In this document: positions 34,811 to 42,606 of the stretch, piece after piece
Position numbering within the stretch: the stretch's first letter is position 1
How the letters are laid out: each line of letters opens with the position of its first letter
The notes under the pieces: generated by a model
Databases searched by the model: none
What the model was told of the DNA's origin: nothing
The model's input: the letters and a program-made list of their open reading frames with translations, nothing else
Position numbers and translations under genes: made by a program
Assembly: GCF_024436415.1 (NCBI RefSeq)
Contig: NZ_JAFMZQ010000001.1
Location: 1,736,001 to 1,800,000 of the forward strand
Direction of reading: 5' to 3'
Length of the DNA stretch: 64,000 nt
DNA from: Pedobacter deserti
Lineage (GTDB): Bacteria > Bacteroidota > Bacteroidia > Sphingobacteriales > Sphingobacteriaceae

Positions 34811-36652
34811 ATGAGAGGTTGTTTAGGGCAATGTAGATTGTATATGTTCAGGCTGACCGCTGTTTTGATGCTGCTGACGCTTTATGTGGCAGGTTATGGG
34901 CAGTCGGCCAGACTTACCGCTTCGGTGAGCTCAAATCCGGTAGGTACCGGCGAGCGGTTTGAGGTAGTGTTTTCGACCAGCGGGAACATTGAATCTTTCA
35001 GTCCGCCTGATTTCCGCGGATTTGAGGTTTTGGGAGGCCCCAATCAGTCGTCCAGCTTTAGTTCCATCAACGGGCGTGTGACTTCAAGTATGTCAATCAG
35101 CTACGTGCTGATGGCCCGGCAGGTTGGGGCCTTTACGATTGGAGCGGCAACGATGGTATCTGAGGGTAAGAAATATCAGAGTTCCCCGCTCAAGGTCAGG
35201 GTGGTGAAGGGCCAATCCGTTCCGCAACCTGCCCCAGGTGCACAAGGCCGGGCACAGGAGCCAGTTGGAGAGACAAGTGACGAAGATTTATCTAAACGGC
35301 TGTTTATGCGTGCCGTGGCCGATAAGACGAATGTGTACCAGGGCGAGCAGATCACGGTAAGTTATAAGCTCTACACCAATATAGAGCTGGTGGATAATCA
35401 GCCCGGTAAGATGCCGGATTTCAATGGTTTCTGGAGCCAGGAGGTAAAAAGCAACGACCCTAATGTACGCTGGGTGGTCGAAAACCATAATGGCCGTCGA
35501 TATCATGTGGCGGTACTCCGGCAGATCGTTCTGTTTCCCGAGCGTTCCGGAAAGCTGACCCTCGACCCCATGGAAATGGATTTCCTTGTACGCCAGCAGG
35601 TGCCCTCCAACGATCCTTTCGAACAGTTCTTTGGCGGTGCCCACCGGGATGTAAAATATAAAGTGAAAAGTCCACCAGTAAGCATACAGGTAAAGCCCCT
35701 GCCTGAAGCAGGGAAGCCTCAGGGTTTTCAGGGGGCGGTGGGCAAGTTTACCATACATACGGTGCTCGACAAGCAGGCGGTGAAGGCCAACGAGGCATTG
35801 AATTACACCTTCAAAGTCACAGGTTCGGGCAACCTGAAACTGCTGCGTGCGCCTGAATTGACTTTGGCTCCGGAGATTGAGAAGTATGACCCTAAAGTAT
35901 CCGACAATATCGATATCAGTGCCAACGGCGTTTCTGGAGCGCGGGAATTTTCTTATCTCCTGATTCCACGGCACCAGGGTGATTTTACCATAGATGCCCC
36001 TCAGTTCTCGTATTTTAATCCTGAGACCAGGAAGTATGTTACGCTGACGGGGACGGCTTTTCCGGTGAAGGTCGCCAAAGGCGATCCGGGATCGGGTATT
36101 ACGGCTTTCGGGCCTGACGGTAAGGAAGACGTGCGGCTGCTGTCTAAAGACATAGCTTACATACGTACCGGTGATGTGAAACTTAAACGTGGCGATGAAG
36201 GGTTTTACGGATCGTTTGGTTTTTATGCTTTGCTTGCGCTCGGACCTCTCGCTTTTATAGCCGCTATCTTTTACCGAAGGGCCGACCGGGAGCGTAACAA
36301 GGATTTGGTTTTGGTAAAAAGCCGTAAAGCAAATAAATTGGCCGCCAAACATTTAGCGAATGCCAGGAAGCAAATGCAGGAAGGCAACCGTTCAGCTTTC
36401 TATGAGGCTGTCTACCGCGGACTGTACGGTTACCTGAGTGATAAGCTGAACATCCCGTACGCGGAACTTAACCGAGAAAACATAAGTCAGGCGCTAAGCG
36501 CCCGCGGACTGGACGAGTCGCTCATAGCCCGGTTAGACGCTACCCTTGAGCAATGTGAGATGGCCAGATATGCGCCGGTGACAGCGGTTACCGATCAGGA
36601 AATGCTGGACAAGGCACAGGACGTAATTACTGAAATAGAGCATAAGGCATGA
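34811..36652 (+). CDS. batD: BatD (oxygen-tolerance) protein
   Basis: The protein has about 613 residues from ATG 34811. An internal ATG at 34844 (MFRLTAVLMLLTLYVAGYGQ) gives an equally good signal peptide, so the start is uncertain. The long exported region has two BatD-type beta domains (about 25-240, ARLTASVSSNPVGTGERFEV; then GFQGAVGKFTIHTVLDKQAVKANEALNY). One TM lies at about 470-490 (FYALLALGPLAFIAAIFY), followed by a cytoplasmic helical tail. BatD family members accompany BatA/B in aerotolerance operons. The stop overlaps batE by 4 bp. Confidence 0.92.
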   Translation: MRGCLGQCRLYMFRLTAVLMLLTLYVAGYGQSARLTASVSSNPVGTGERFEVVFSTSGNIESFSPPDFRGFEVLGGPNQSSSFSSINGRVTSSMSISYVLMARQVGAFTIGAATMVSEGKKYQSSPLKVRVVKGQSVPQPAPGAQGRAQEPVGETSDEDLSKRLFMRAVADKTNVYQGEQITVSYKLYTNIELVDNQPGKMPDFNGFWSQEVKSNDPNVRWVVENHNGRRYHVAVLRQIVLFPERSGKLTLDPMEMDFLVRQQVPSNDPFEQFFGGAHRDVKYKVKSPPVSIQVKPLPEAGKPQGFQGAVGKFTIHTVLDKQAVKANEALNYTFKVTGSGNLKLLRAPELTLAPEIEKYDPKVSDNIDISANGVSGAREFSYLLIPRHQGDFTIDAPQFSYFNPETRKYVTLTGTAFPVKVAKGDPGSGITAFGPDGKEDVRLLSKDIAYIRTGDVKLKRGDEGFYGSFGFYALLALGPLAFIAAIFYRRADRERNKDLVLVKSRKANKLAAKHLANARKQMQEGNRSAFYEAVYRGLYGYLSDKLNIPYAELNRENISQALSARGLDESLIARLDATLEQCEMARYAPVTAVTDQEMLDKAQDVITEIEHKA

Positions 36653-37410
36653 AAATAAAGTTGTTGTATTTGGTTTTGCTGCTTGCATACCCTTTTTTTT
36701 CAAACGGGCAGCTTGATGCGGATTCCTTGTTTAAGGCTGGAAATAAGCAATATGGCAAACAGCAGTTTTCAGCCGCGGCACAGTCGTACCAGCGACTGGC
36801 AGATGCCGGGTATTTGTCGGCCGACCTCTATATGAACCTGGGTAATGCGTATTACAAACTTGATGAAATTCCTAAGGCGATTTTGTATTATGAAAAAGCA
36901 TACAAGCTTTCTCCGGGCGACGCCGAAATAGAGCATAACCTTTATCTGGCCAATGCGAGGGTGAAAGACCGGATTACACCTGTACCTGAGTTTTTCCTGT
37001 ACACGTGGTATAAGCGTGTGGTATTTGCAGCCTCAGCAGATGCTTTTGCCGTTTGGACTGTGCTATGTGTGCTTACAGGCTTTGCTTTGCTGCTGGTGTA
37101 TTTGTTTGCCAGCCGTATAGAGCTCAGGAAAGGTGGTTTTTATGGTGGGATAGCACTCGTTCTGGTCGGAATCATTTTCTTCTCCTTAGCCGGTGCACAG
37201 TCGGCCGCCCTGAATGCTGGTCGCCATGCCATCGTTTTTAAAGGGGTGGTTAACATCAAAGCCGCACCGGCCGAATCTCAAAAGACCTTGTTCGTGATCC
37301 ATGAGGGTACAAAAGTGAAGATTAAAGGGGAGGATGGCGACTGGATTCATGTAGAATTAGCCAATGGAAATGCAGGCTGGATGCTCAGAAATTCTGTGGA
37401 GCAGATCTAA
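36649..37410 (+). CDS. batE: BatE, TPR and SH3-domain membrane protein
   Basis: The 253-residue protein has a signal/anchor (MKIKLLYLVLLLAYPFFSNG), TPR repeats (about 24-105, LFKAGNKQYGKQQFSAAAQSY, MNLGNAYYKLDEIPKAILYY), two TMs (about 133-155 and 165-188), and a C-terminal bacterial SH3 domain (FKGVVNIKAAPAESQKTLF, GEDGDWIHVELANGNAGWM). The layout is the standard BatE. It is the last gene of the moxR-bat operon. No convincing terminator follows within 100 bp; a weak AGGAAT/ATTCCT dyad is present. Confidence 0.9.
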   Translation: MKIKLLYLVLLLAYPFFSNGQLDADSLFKAGNKQYGKQQFSAAAQSYQRLADAGYLSADLYMNLGNAYYKLDEIPKAILYYEKAYKLSPGDAEIEHNLYLANARVKDRITPVPEFFLYTWYKRVVFAASADAFAVWTVLCVLTGFALLLVYLFASRIELRKGGFYGGIALVLVGIIFFSLAGAQSAALNAGRHAIVFKGVVNIKAAPAESQKTLFVIHEGTKVKIKGEDGDWIHVELANGNAGWMLRNSVEQI

Positions 37411-37526
37411 AGTTTCCTGACAGCACATCAGCGAAAGAAGTTTCTTATAAAGGCAGGAATTTCAGTAATGGTCTGATAAACATTCCTACTTCATGGCCTA
37501 TGAAGAGATATTTACTCCGAAATAAG

Positions 37527-37636
37527 TAGATAATAAATAGATAATTAACATATGGTTGACATATATTTCACATATCGTTGATATATCTAATGGATACACC
37601 AAGGATATATCAAGGATATAGCAAGGATATACCAAC
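37527..37636. repeat. Ten-unit degenerate tandem repeat, exact 11-bp period
   Basis: Units begin every 11 bp from 37527: TAGATAATAAA, TAGATAATTAA, CATATGGTTGA, CATATATTTCA, CATATCGTTGA, TATATCTAATG, GATACACCAAG, GATATATCAAG, GATATAGCAAG, GATATACCAAC. Position 2 (A) and position 4 (A) are the same in all ten, position 5 (T) in nine, position 3 (T) in eight. A further unit at 37505 shares the core. An 11-bp period does not fit codons, and no reading frame runs through. It lies in the 486-bp gap between batE and the tmRNA gene; the rest of the gap (37411-37526, 37637-37850) shows only a weak ATGCC/GGCAT dyad. Confidence 0.75.
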
Positions 37637-37850
37637 CCTCTACTCATATTGTAGTTATTATCTAAAGATTACCTATTTATAGGCGGCGAGGACGCTTTCA
37701 CTACTAAGCTTTTTATTGAGCATGCCGTCTTATTTTTAAGGCATAATGTAAATGATTTTTAGAGCCGGTGTTTATAGTCGTGTTCGTTTTCTATGATGCT
37801 ATATGTGGTGTATTGTGAACCCATACTATAAAATCTGCCTTTAAACAACA

Positions 37851-37885
37851 AAGGAGCGGTAAAGTTAAACTTTAAACCACTCCTT
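37851..37885 (-). terminator. Likely terminator of the tmRNA gene
   Basis: An imperfect hairpin, AAGGAG-GGT-AAAG with CTTT-ACC-CTCCTT, lies 11 bp beyond the tmRNA 3' end. On the - strand it is followed by TTTGTTGTTT. It has one mismatch and a two-base bulge. Confidence 0.6.
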
Positions 37886-37896
37886 AATTAGTTAGC

Positions 37897-38262
37897 GGTG
37901 GACCCGAAGGGAGTCGAACCCTTGTCCAGTTGTGTGATAAATTATGCCTTCTACATGCTTATTTTCCAATCTGTTGTCGGGATCAGGCGGGCTGGAAACC
38001 GACCTTGCCTTTCACCTTAGATGCTTTGTTCTCACTACTGTCTCGCACCGCACAGTAGCCAGCGTCGTTATTTCGATGCCCCTGGTTCTAACCTAACAAC
38101 GCAGCAGTTAGAGGGACAAAAGCTAGCTAATTCTAAATTAGGCAGCTAAGGCGTAGTTATTTTCGCCAATTATTGTTTGAACGTTATCTTTTAAGTGCTC
38201 TCCGTACAACGCACTGCATGCTTACATACTCAGCGCCACCCTGTCAAATCCAGAACGAGCCC
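37897..38262 (-). ncRNA. ssrA: Transfer-messenger RNA (tmRNA)
   Basis: On the - strand the 5' end GGGCTCG (38262-38256) is followed by TTCTGGATTTGACAGGG, the usual tmRNA start. It pairs over 7 bp (with G-U pairs) with CGGGTCC (37906-37900). The T arm AAGGG-TTCGACT-CCCTT precedes that. The tag reading frame is at 38167-38138: GGC resume codon, then GENNYALAA and TAA. After the acceptor stem the sequence is ACC then G, so the final A of CCA is not encoded and must be added. The RNA rescues stalled ribosomes with SmpB and tags nascent chains for proteolysis. Length is about 366 nt. Confidence 0.95.
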
Positions 38263-38291
38263 ATGTAAGTGAGAGTATCCACTCCGAGATA

Positions 38292-38299
38292 CAAATATA
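38292..38299 (-). promoter_or_regulatory. -7 element TATATTTG of the tmRNA gene
   Basis: A perfect TAnnTTTG on the - strand lies 30 bp before the mature tmRNA 5' end, which implies a 5' leader of about 25 nt removed by RNase P. It sits just beyond the aminotransferase stop codon. Confidence 0.6.
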
Positions 38300-38305
38300 C
38301 GAAAA

Positions 38306-39508
38306 TTATGCCAGAGTACGGCCTGGGTATTGTTTAAGTGCTTCGGTCAAACAATCCATAGCTTCGTTTAAGTCCTCGTTTTTAAGGACATAAGCCATTC
38401 TGACCTCGTTTTTACCTGATCCGGGTGTAGAGTAAAATCCCGTTGCAGGTGCCATCATGACAGTTGCTCCGTTATATTCAAAGCTTTCGAGGATCCATTG
38501 GCAGAAGTTGTCGGCATCATCTATCGGAAGCTGGGCAACAACATAGAAGGCTCCGCCTGGGTTCGGACAAAAAACGCCGTCTATGGCATTGAGGCGACTT
38601 ACCAGAGTATCCCTGCGCGAGGTATATTCTTTGTTGACCGCCTCGAAATAACTGTCGGGTGTATCAACGGCAGCTGTGCCTGCAATCTGCTCTACCATTC
38701 CGGGGCTCAGCCTGGCCTGAGCAAATTTTAATCCCGCTTGTATGATCTGTTTGTTTTTAGTGATCAGGCAGCCTAAACGGGCTCCGCAAGCGCTGTATCT
38801 CTTTGAAACGGTGTCCATGATGACTACGTTCTCTTCCAGTCCGTCGAGGTGCATCGGTGAAATGAATTCCTTGCCGTCGTAACAGAACTCCCGGTAAGCC
38901 TCGTCTGAAAACAGGAAGAGGTCATACTTCAGGCAAAGTCCTTTTAAGGCCTCCAGTTCCTCTTTGGAATAAAGGTAGCCGGTTGGGTTATTCGGATTGC
39001 ATATGATGATCGCCTTCGTCTTCTCGGTGATCAGTTTCTCAAATTCTGCAATAGGAGGAAGGGCAAATCCATTTTCAATATACGAAAGAATGGGTTTCAC
39101 GACTACATTGCTCATGCAGGCAAAGCCGTTATAGTTGGCGTAAAAAGGCTCTGGGATAATGATCTCATCACCTTCGTTAACGCAGGTCTGCATGGCTATG
39201 GTGATGGCTTCTGAGCCACCTACGGTCACCAGGATATCTGCCGGCGTGATGTTGTAACCGAGTTTGTTATAATATTCGGCAAGTTTGGTCCGGTAGGCAA
39301 GCGTACCTTCGGATGGGGTATAGGCCCAGACATTAAAATCTATGTTTTTGATGGCGTTAAGCATACCTTCGGGCGTGGCTATATCCGGCTGTCCGATGTT
39401 TAAATGGTGTACTTTCTTTCCGTCTTTTTTGGCTTTATCGGCAAATGGTGTCAGTTTCCTTATCGGAGAGGCGGGCATTTGTGTCCCTTTATCTGAAATA
39501 GTTGGCAT
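38306..39508 (-). CDS. PLP-dependent class I/II aminotransferase (aspartate aminotransferase-like)
   Basis: The 400-residue fold-type I enzyme has the substrate loop HHLNIGQPDIATPEG, the cofactor site VGGSEAITIA, NPNNPTGYLYS (the Asn that contacts PLP), the Asp/Tyr segment LFLFSDEAYREFCYDG, and the Schiff-base Lys in DTVSKRYSACGARLG. Members of this branch use aspartate, aromatic amino acids or prephenate. Phe/Tyr synthesis a few kb away would need such an enzyme, but the gene is separate from that operon. A -7 element ends 4 nt before ATG and overlaps the terminator of the preceding gene. Confidence 0.9.
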   Translation of the reverse strand: MPTISDKGTQMPASPIRKLTPFADKAKKDGKKVHHLNIGQPDIATPEGMLNAIKNIDFNVWAYTPSEGTLAYRTKLAEYYNKLGYNITPADILVTVGGSEAITIAMQTCVNEGDEIIIPEPFYANYNGFACMSNVVVKPILSYIENGFALPPIAEFEKLITEKTKAIIICNPNNPTGYLYSKEELEALKGLCLKYDLFLFSDEAYREFCYDGKEFISPMHLDGLEENVVIMDTVSKRYSACGARLGCLITKNKQIIQAGLKFAQARLSPGMVEQIAGTAAVDTPDSYFEAVNKEYTSRRDTLVSRLNAIDGVFCPNPGGAFYVVAQLPIDDADNFCQWILESFEYNGATVMMAPATGFYSTPGSGKNEVRMAYVLKNEDLNEAMDCLTEALKQYPGRTLA

Positions 39509-39512
39509 GGGG

Positions 39513-39520
39513 CAAAATTA
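39513..39520 (-). promoter_or_regulatory. -7 element TAATTTTG directly before the aminotransferase gene
   Basis: A perfect TAnnTTTG on the - strand has its last G 4 nt before ATG 39508, which predicts initiation at the start codon. It is built into the downstream arm of the DUF1573 terminator hairpin. No -33 TTG is visible at the usual spacing. Confidence 0.45.
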
Positions 39521-39553
39521 AAAAACCTCGTTGATTAACGAGGTTTTTTAATT
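39516..39553 (-). terminator. Perfect terminator hairpin after the DUF1573 gene
   Basis: A 17-bp perfect stem (AATTAAAAAACCTCGTT / AACGAGGTTTTTTAATT) with a GATT loop. On the - strand the T-run forms the 3' arm, a standard intrinsic terminator. Confidence 0.9.
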
Positions 39554-39570
39554 CATAAATATTGGAATTC

Positions 39571-39984
39571 CTATTTGGTAGCAGAAGCAGTTGTAGAAGC
39601 TCCGGCTGCCACGGTTTCACCTTTAATATAAAGAACCTTCACCGGTGTTTTCGCATTGGAGGTTATAGTAACATTTTTGCTAAACGGTAGTGGCTGACCG
39701 GTTGGATTGTACGTAACCTTGATTGAACCTGTCTCTCCTTTTTTCACCGGCACTTTGGTGTATTCGGGAACAGTGCACCCACATGTGGCTTCCACTTTGG
39801 TGATGATCAGTGGTTGATCGCCCACGTTTACAAAGTTAAAAACCGTTACCGCAGGCTTGTTTATAGCGATTTTACCAAAGTCGTGCGTTTCTTTCTCGAA
39901 CTTAAATTCCGCCTGCTTGCTCTGGGCGTTTGTTACGATAACAAGACCAAAGAACAAGGCAGACAGTAGGATTAGCTTTTTCAT
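39571..39984 (-). CDS. Secreted DUF1573 (ASH-like Ig fold) protein
   Basis: From ATG 39984 the protein has 137 residues: signal peptide MKKLILLSALFFGLVIVTNA, then one DUF1573 domain (EFKFEKETHDFGKIAINKPAVTVFNFVNVGD, VEATCGCTVPEYTK, GSIKVTYNPTGQ). The CGC motif in the Ig-like fold is family-typical. A TTG six bases upstream is rejected because it only adds MN before the normal signal. DUF1573 proteins are abundant in Bacteroidota, exported, of unknown role. It is a single-gene unit with its own strong promoter and terminator. Confidence 0.88.
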   Translation of the reverse strand: MKKLILLSALFFGLVIVTNAQSKQAEFKFEKETHDFGKIAINKPAVTVFNFVNVGDQPLIITKVEATCGCTVPEYTKVPVKKGETGSIKVTYNPTGQPLPFSKNVTITSNAKTPVKVLYIKGETVAAGASTTASATK

Positions 39985-40003
39985 ATTCAATATGTTTGTT
40001 TAA

Positions 40004-40035
40004 CAAATTTAATCATTTAAAAGATATATATCAAA
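40004..40035 (-). promoter_or_regulatory. Promoter of the DUF1573 gene
   Basis: On the - strand, TTTG (complement of 40032-40035), 20 nt, then TAAATTTG (complement of 40004-40011) is a full match to the Bacteroidota -33/-7 promoter. The predicted start is near 39999, giving a leader of about 15 nt. Confidence 0.8.
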
Positions 40036-40090
40036 ACCCGTTCCACGGATAAAATGGCCTGGGCGTTTAAGTCATACCTCGGATTTTGTG

Positions 40091-40098
40091 TATCTTTG
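40091..40098 (+). promoter_or_regulatory. -7 element TATCTTTG of the E1 fusion gene
   Basis: A perfect TAnnTTTG starts 26 nt before ATG 40117. It rules out the in-frame upstream start at 40054, which would lie before the promoter. Confidence 0.65.
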
Positions 40099-40116
40099 CC
40101 GCAAATCGAATTGCTT

Positions 40117-42540
40117 ATGATGCCAAATATGAATCTGACGACAAACCCGATTGATGCTTCTGAACTAAGCTTTGACGATTTCAAAGCTATTGTGATGAAC
40201 GATTACAAGATCGCCTTTGAAAGCAGACAGGCCAGTATTTTGGGCCGTAAGGAGGTGCTTACCGGTAAGGCGAAATTCGGCATTTTTGGCGATGGAAAAG
40301 AAGTGCCCCAGATTGCTATGGCCAAGGCATTCAGAAAGGGCGACTGGCGGTCGGGTTATTACCGGGATCAGACCTTCGCTTTCGCTGCAGGCATATGTAC
40401 ACTTAAAGAGTTTTTTGCACAGTTATATGCCAATCCTAGCGTGGAAGCTGATCCGGCTTCTGCGGGAAGGCAAATGAATTGTCACTTTTCTACCCGCTCG
40501 CTGAACGAAGACGGCAGTTGGAAGAATATCACGGAAATTAAGAATTCATCTTCCGATATAGCGCCTACGGGCGGGCAGATGGCCCGGCTGGTTGGTCTGG
40601 CCTATGCTTCTAAATTGTACCGGCAGAACCCTGAGTTAAATTACCTTAAAGACTTTTCTATTGATGGTAATGAGGTAGCTTTTGGTACCATTGGAAATGC
40701 ATCTACTTCAGAAGGGGTGTTTTTTGAAGCGATCAACGCTGCGGGGGTACTTCAAATCCCTATGGCCATGTCTATTTGGGATGATGCTTACGGAATTTCT
40801 GTTCCGGCAAAATATCAGACTACAAAGGAAGATATTTCAGAGATTTTGAAAGGCTTCCAGCGCGATGAGCAGGCTGCGGGTTACGAGATATATAAGGTTA
40901 GGGGATGGGATTATCCGGCACTTTGCGAGATCTATCAGCGTGCTGTAGCGGTATGCCGTGAAGAGCACGTGCCTGTCTTAATTCACGTTACTGAAGTTAC
41001 GCAGCCTCAAGGCCATTCGACCTCTGGTTCGCACGAGCGCTATAAGGAGAAGGCCCGCCTGGAATGGGAGAAGGAATATGATTGTATCGTTCAGATGCGC
41101 AAATGGATTCTGGAATCGGCTATTGCTACGGAGGAGGAACTTAGTGAGATGGAGCAAACGGCCAAAAAGTTTGTACGGGATACCCAAAAAGAGGCCTGGG
41201 AAGAATTCCTGGCTACCATAAAGGTGCAGAAGGATGCTGTCGTTTCACTGATCGAGGCGCTGCCCGCCGGTAGCCGTGAGCTTAAAAAAATTGCCTCTCA
41301 GCTTGCTGCCACACCGGATGCATTGAGGAAGGAAGTGATTTCAAGTGCGCGTAAAGCGCTGCGGTTAACTGCAAATCAGCCTTCATCTCAGCGTACCGAC
41401 CTCTTAAATTGGTATAATGAACAGGTTGAGCTGATCGACGACCAGTATCATTCCAAGTTGTTTACCGACGGGCTGGAGAGTCCTCTGGCCGTGCAGCAGG
41501 TAGATGCGGAATATGCGGACGACAGCCGGATGGTTGATGGCCGGGAGATATTGAACGCTTGTTTTGATGCTAATTTCGCGCGCGACCCTCGTTTGGTAGC
41601 CTTTGGTGAAGATCTTGGCGCTATAGGTGATGTGAACCAGGGCTTCGCAGGTTTGCAGGCTAAATATGGCGATTTGCGTATCACGGATACAGGTATACGT
41701 GAAATGACTATTGTGGGGCAGGGTATTGGTCTTGCGCTGCGTGGTCTAAAGCCCATCGCAGAAATTCAATATCTCGACTACCTCGTATTTGCGCTCAATG
41801 TGTTGAGCGATGACCTGGCGAGCTTGTCTTATCGCACCAAAGCGGGTCAGAAGGCTCCGGTGATTATACGTACGCGGGGGCATCGTCTTGAGGGGGTATG
41901 GCATTCGGGTTCGCCTACCTCAATGATACTCGGCTCGTTAAGAGGCTTGCACATTTGTGTGCCCAGAAATATGACCCAGGCAGCGGGGATGTACAATACG
42001 CTGTTCCGTTCGGACGAGCCGGCGCTGCTGATCGAATGCCTCAATGGCTACCGTTTGAAGGAGCGTTTGCCATTAAATGTGGGCGAATATACTGTGCCGT
42101 TGGGCAAAGCTGAGATCATCAGGTCTGGTACAGACGTTACCGTTGTTTCCTATGGATCTACACTACGCGTTGTAGAAGAGGCTGCCGCCGAGCTCGCACA
42201 AATGGGCATCTCTGTCGAAATCATTGATCCGCAGACCCTGCTTCCATTTGATACCGATCAGCTTTGCGCCAAATCATTGTCTAAAACCAACAAGTTGCTC
42301 GTTGTCGATGAGGATGTACCAGGAGGTGGAGCTGCCTTTATACTTCAGCAAATCCTGGAAGAGCAAAAGGGCTATTTTTATCTCGACGGTCAGCCGAGGA
42401 CCCTGACTGCTCATGCGCACAGGCCGCCTTATGGTTCGGATGGTGATTATTTTAGTAAACCGTCTGTGGACGATGTGGTTGAGGCAGTGTACCAGATGAT
42501 GCACGAGCATAACGCTGCGAAATTCCCGGCTATATTCTGA
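40117..42540 (+). CDS. 2-oxoacid dehydrogenase E1, alpha-beta fusion
   Basis: The 807-residue TPP-dependent subunit has alpha and beta in one chain. The alpha part (about 1-340) has RDQTFAFAAG, the TPP region FGTIGNASTSEGVFFEAINAAGV with WDDAYGISVPAKYQT, and an active-site HSTSGSHERYKEKARLEWE segment. The beta part (about 470-807) has NACFDANFARDPRLVAFGEDLGAIGDVNQGF, GIREMTIVGQGIGLALRGLKPIAEIQYLDYL and VVDEDVPGGGAAFILQQIL. It decarboxylates a branched-chain 2-oxoacid or pyruvate and passes the acyl group to a lipoyl E2. The branched-chain type is more likely. No E2 or E3 gene is adjacent. ATG 40117 is chosen from the promoter position. Confidence 0.92.
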   Translation: MMPNMNLTTNPIDASELSFDDFKAIVMNDYKIAFESRQASILGRKEVLTGKAKFGIFGDGKEVPQIAMAKAFRKGDWRSGYYRDQTFAFAAGICTLKEFFAQLYANPSVEADPASAGRQMNCHFSTRSLNEDGSWKNITEIKNSSSDIAPTGGQMARLVGLAYASKLYRQNPELNYLKDFSIDGNEVAFGTIGNASTSEGVFFEAINAAGVLQIPMAMSIWDDAYGISVPAKYQTTKEDISEILKGFQRDEQAAGYEIYKVRGWDYPALCEIYQRAVAVCREEHVPVLIHVTEVTQPQGHSTSGSHERYKEKARLEWEKEYDCIVQMRKWILESAIATEEELSEMEQTAKKFVRDTQKEAWEEFLATIKVQKDAVVSLIEALPAGSRELKKIASQLAATPDALRKEVISSARKALRLTANQPSSQRTDLLNWYNEQVELIDDQYHSKLFTDGLESPLAVQQVDAEYADDSRMVDGREILNACFDANFARDPRLVAFGEDLGAIGDVNQGFAGLQAKYGDLRITDTGIREMTIVGQGIGLALRGLKPIAEIQYLDYLVFALNVLSDDLASLSYRTKAGQKAPVIIRTRGHRLEGVWHSGSPTSMILGSLRGLHICVPRNMTQAAGMYNTLFRSDEPALLIECLNGYRLKERLPLNVGEYTVPLGKAEIIRSGTDVTVVSYGSTLRVVEEAAAELAQMGISVEIIDPQTLLPFDTDQLCAKSLSKTNKLLVVDEDVPGGGAAFILQQILEEQKGYFYLDGQPRTLTAHAHRPPYGSDGDYFSKPSVDDVVEAVYQMMHEHNAAKFPAIF

Positions 42541-42575
42541 GTTGCGGAAAGAAGTGCTTAATTATCATTATACAG

Positions 42576-42606
42576 AAACGAGCAGATTAATTTAATCTGC
42601 TCGTTT
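42576..42606 (+). terminator. Terminator of the E1 gene, overlapping the aroC 3' end
   Basis: A 14-bp perfect stem (AAACGAGCAGATTA / TAATCTGCTCGTTT) with a 3-nt loop, followed by TGTTTC on the + strand. The aroC stop codon (42587-42589) lies inside one arm, so the hairpin also folds at the aroC mRNA 3' end. Confidence 0.85.

Noticed and set aside
35288..36352. Long - strand open frame of 354 codons
   Set aside because: A shadow of batD, whose signal peptide, domains and operon position are clear.
37527..37636. CRISPR array as an explanation for the 11-bp repeats
   Set aside because: CRISPR repeats are 23 bp or longer and separated by unique spacers; here short degenerate units abut each other. 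No cas genes are present.
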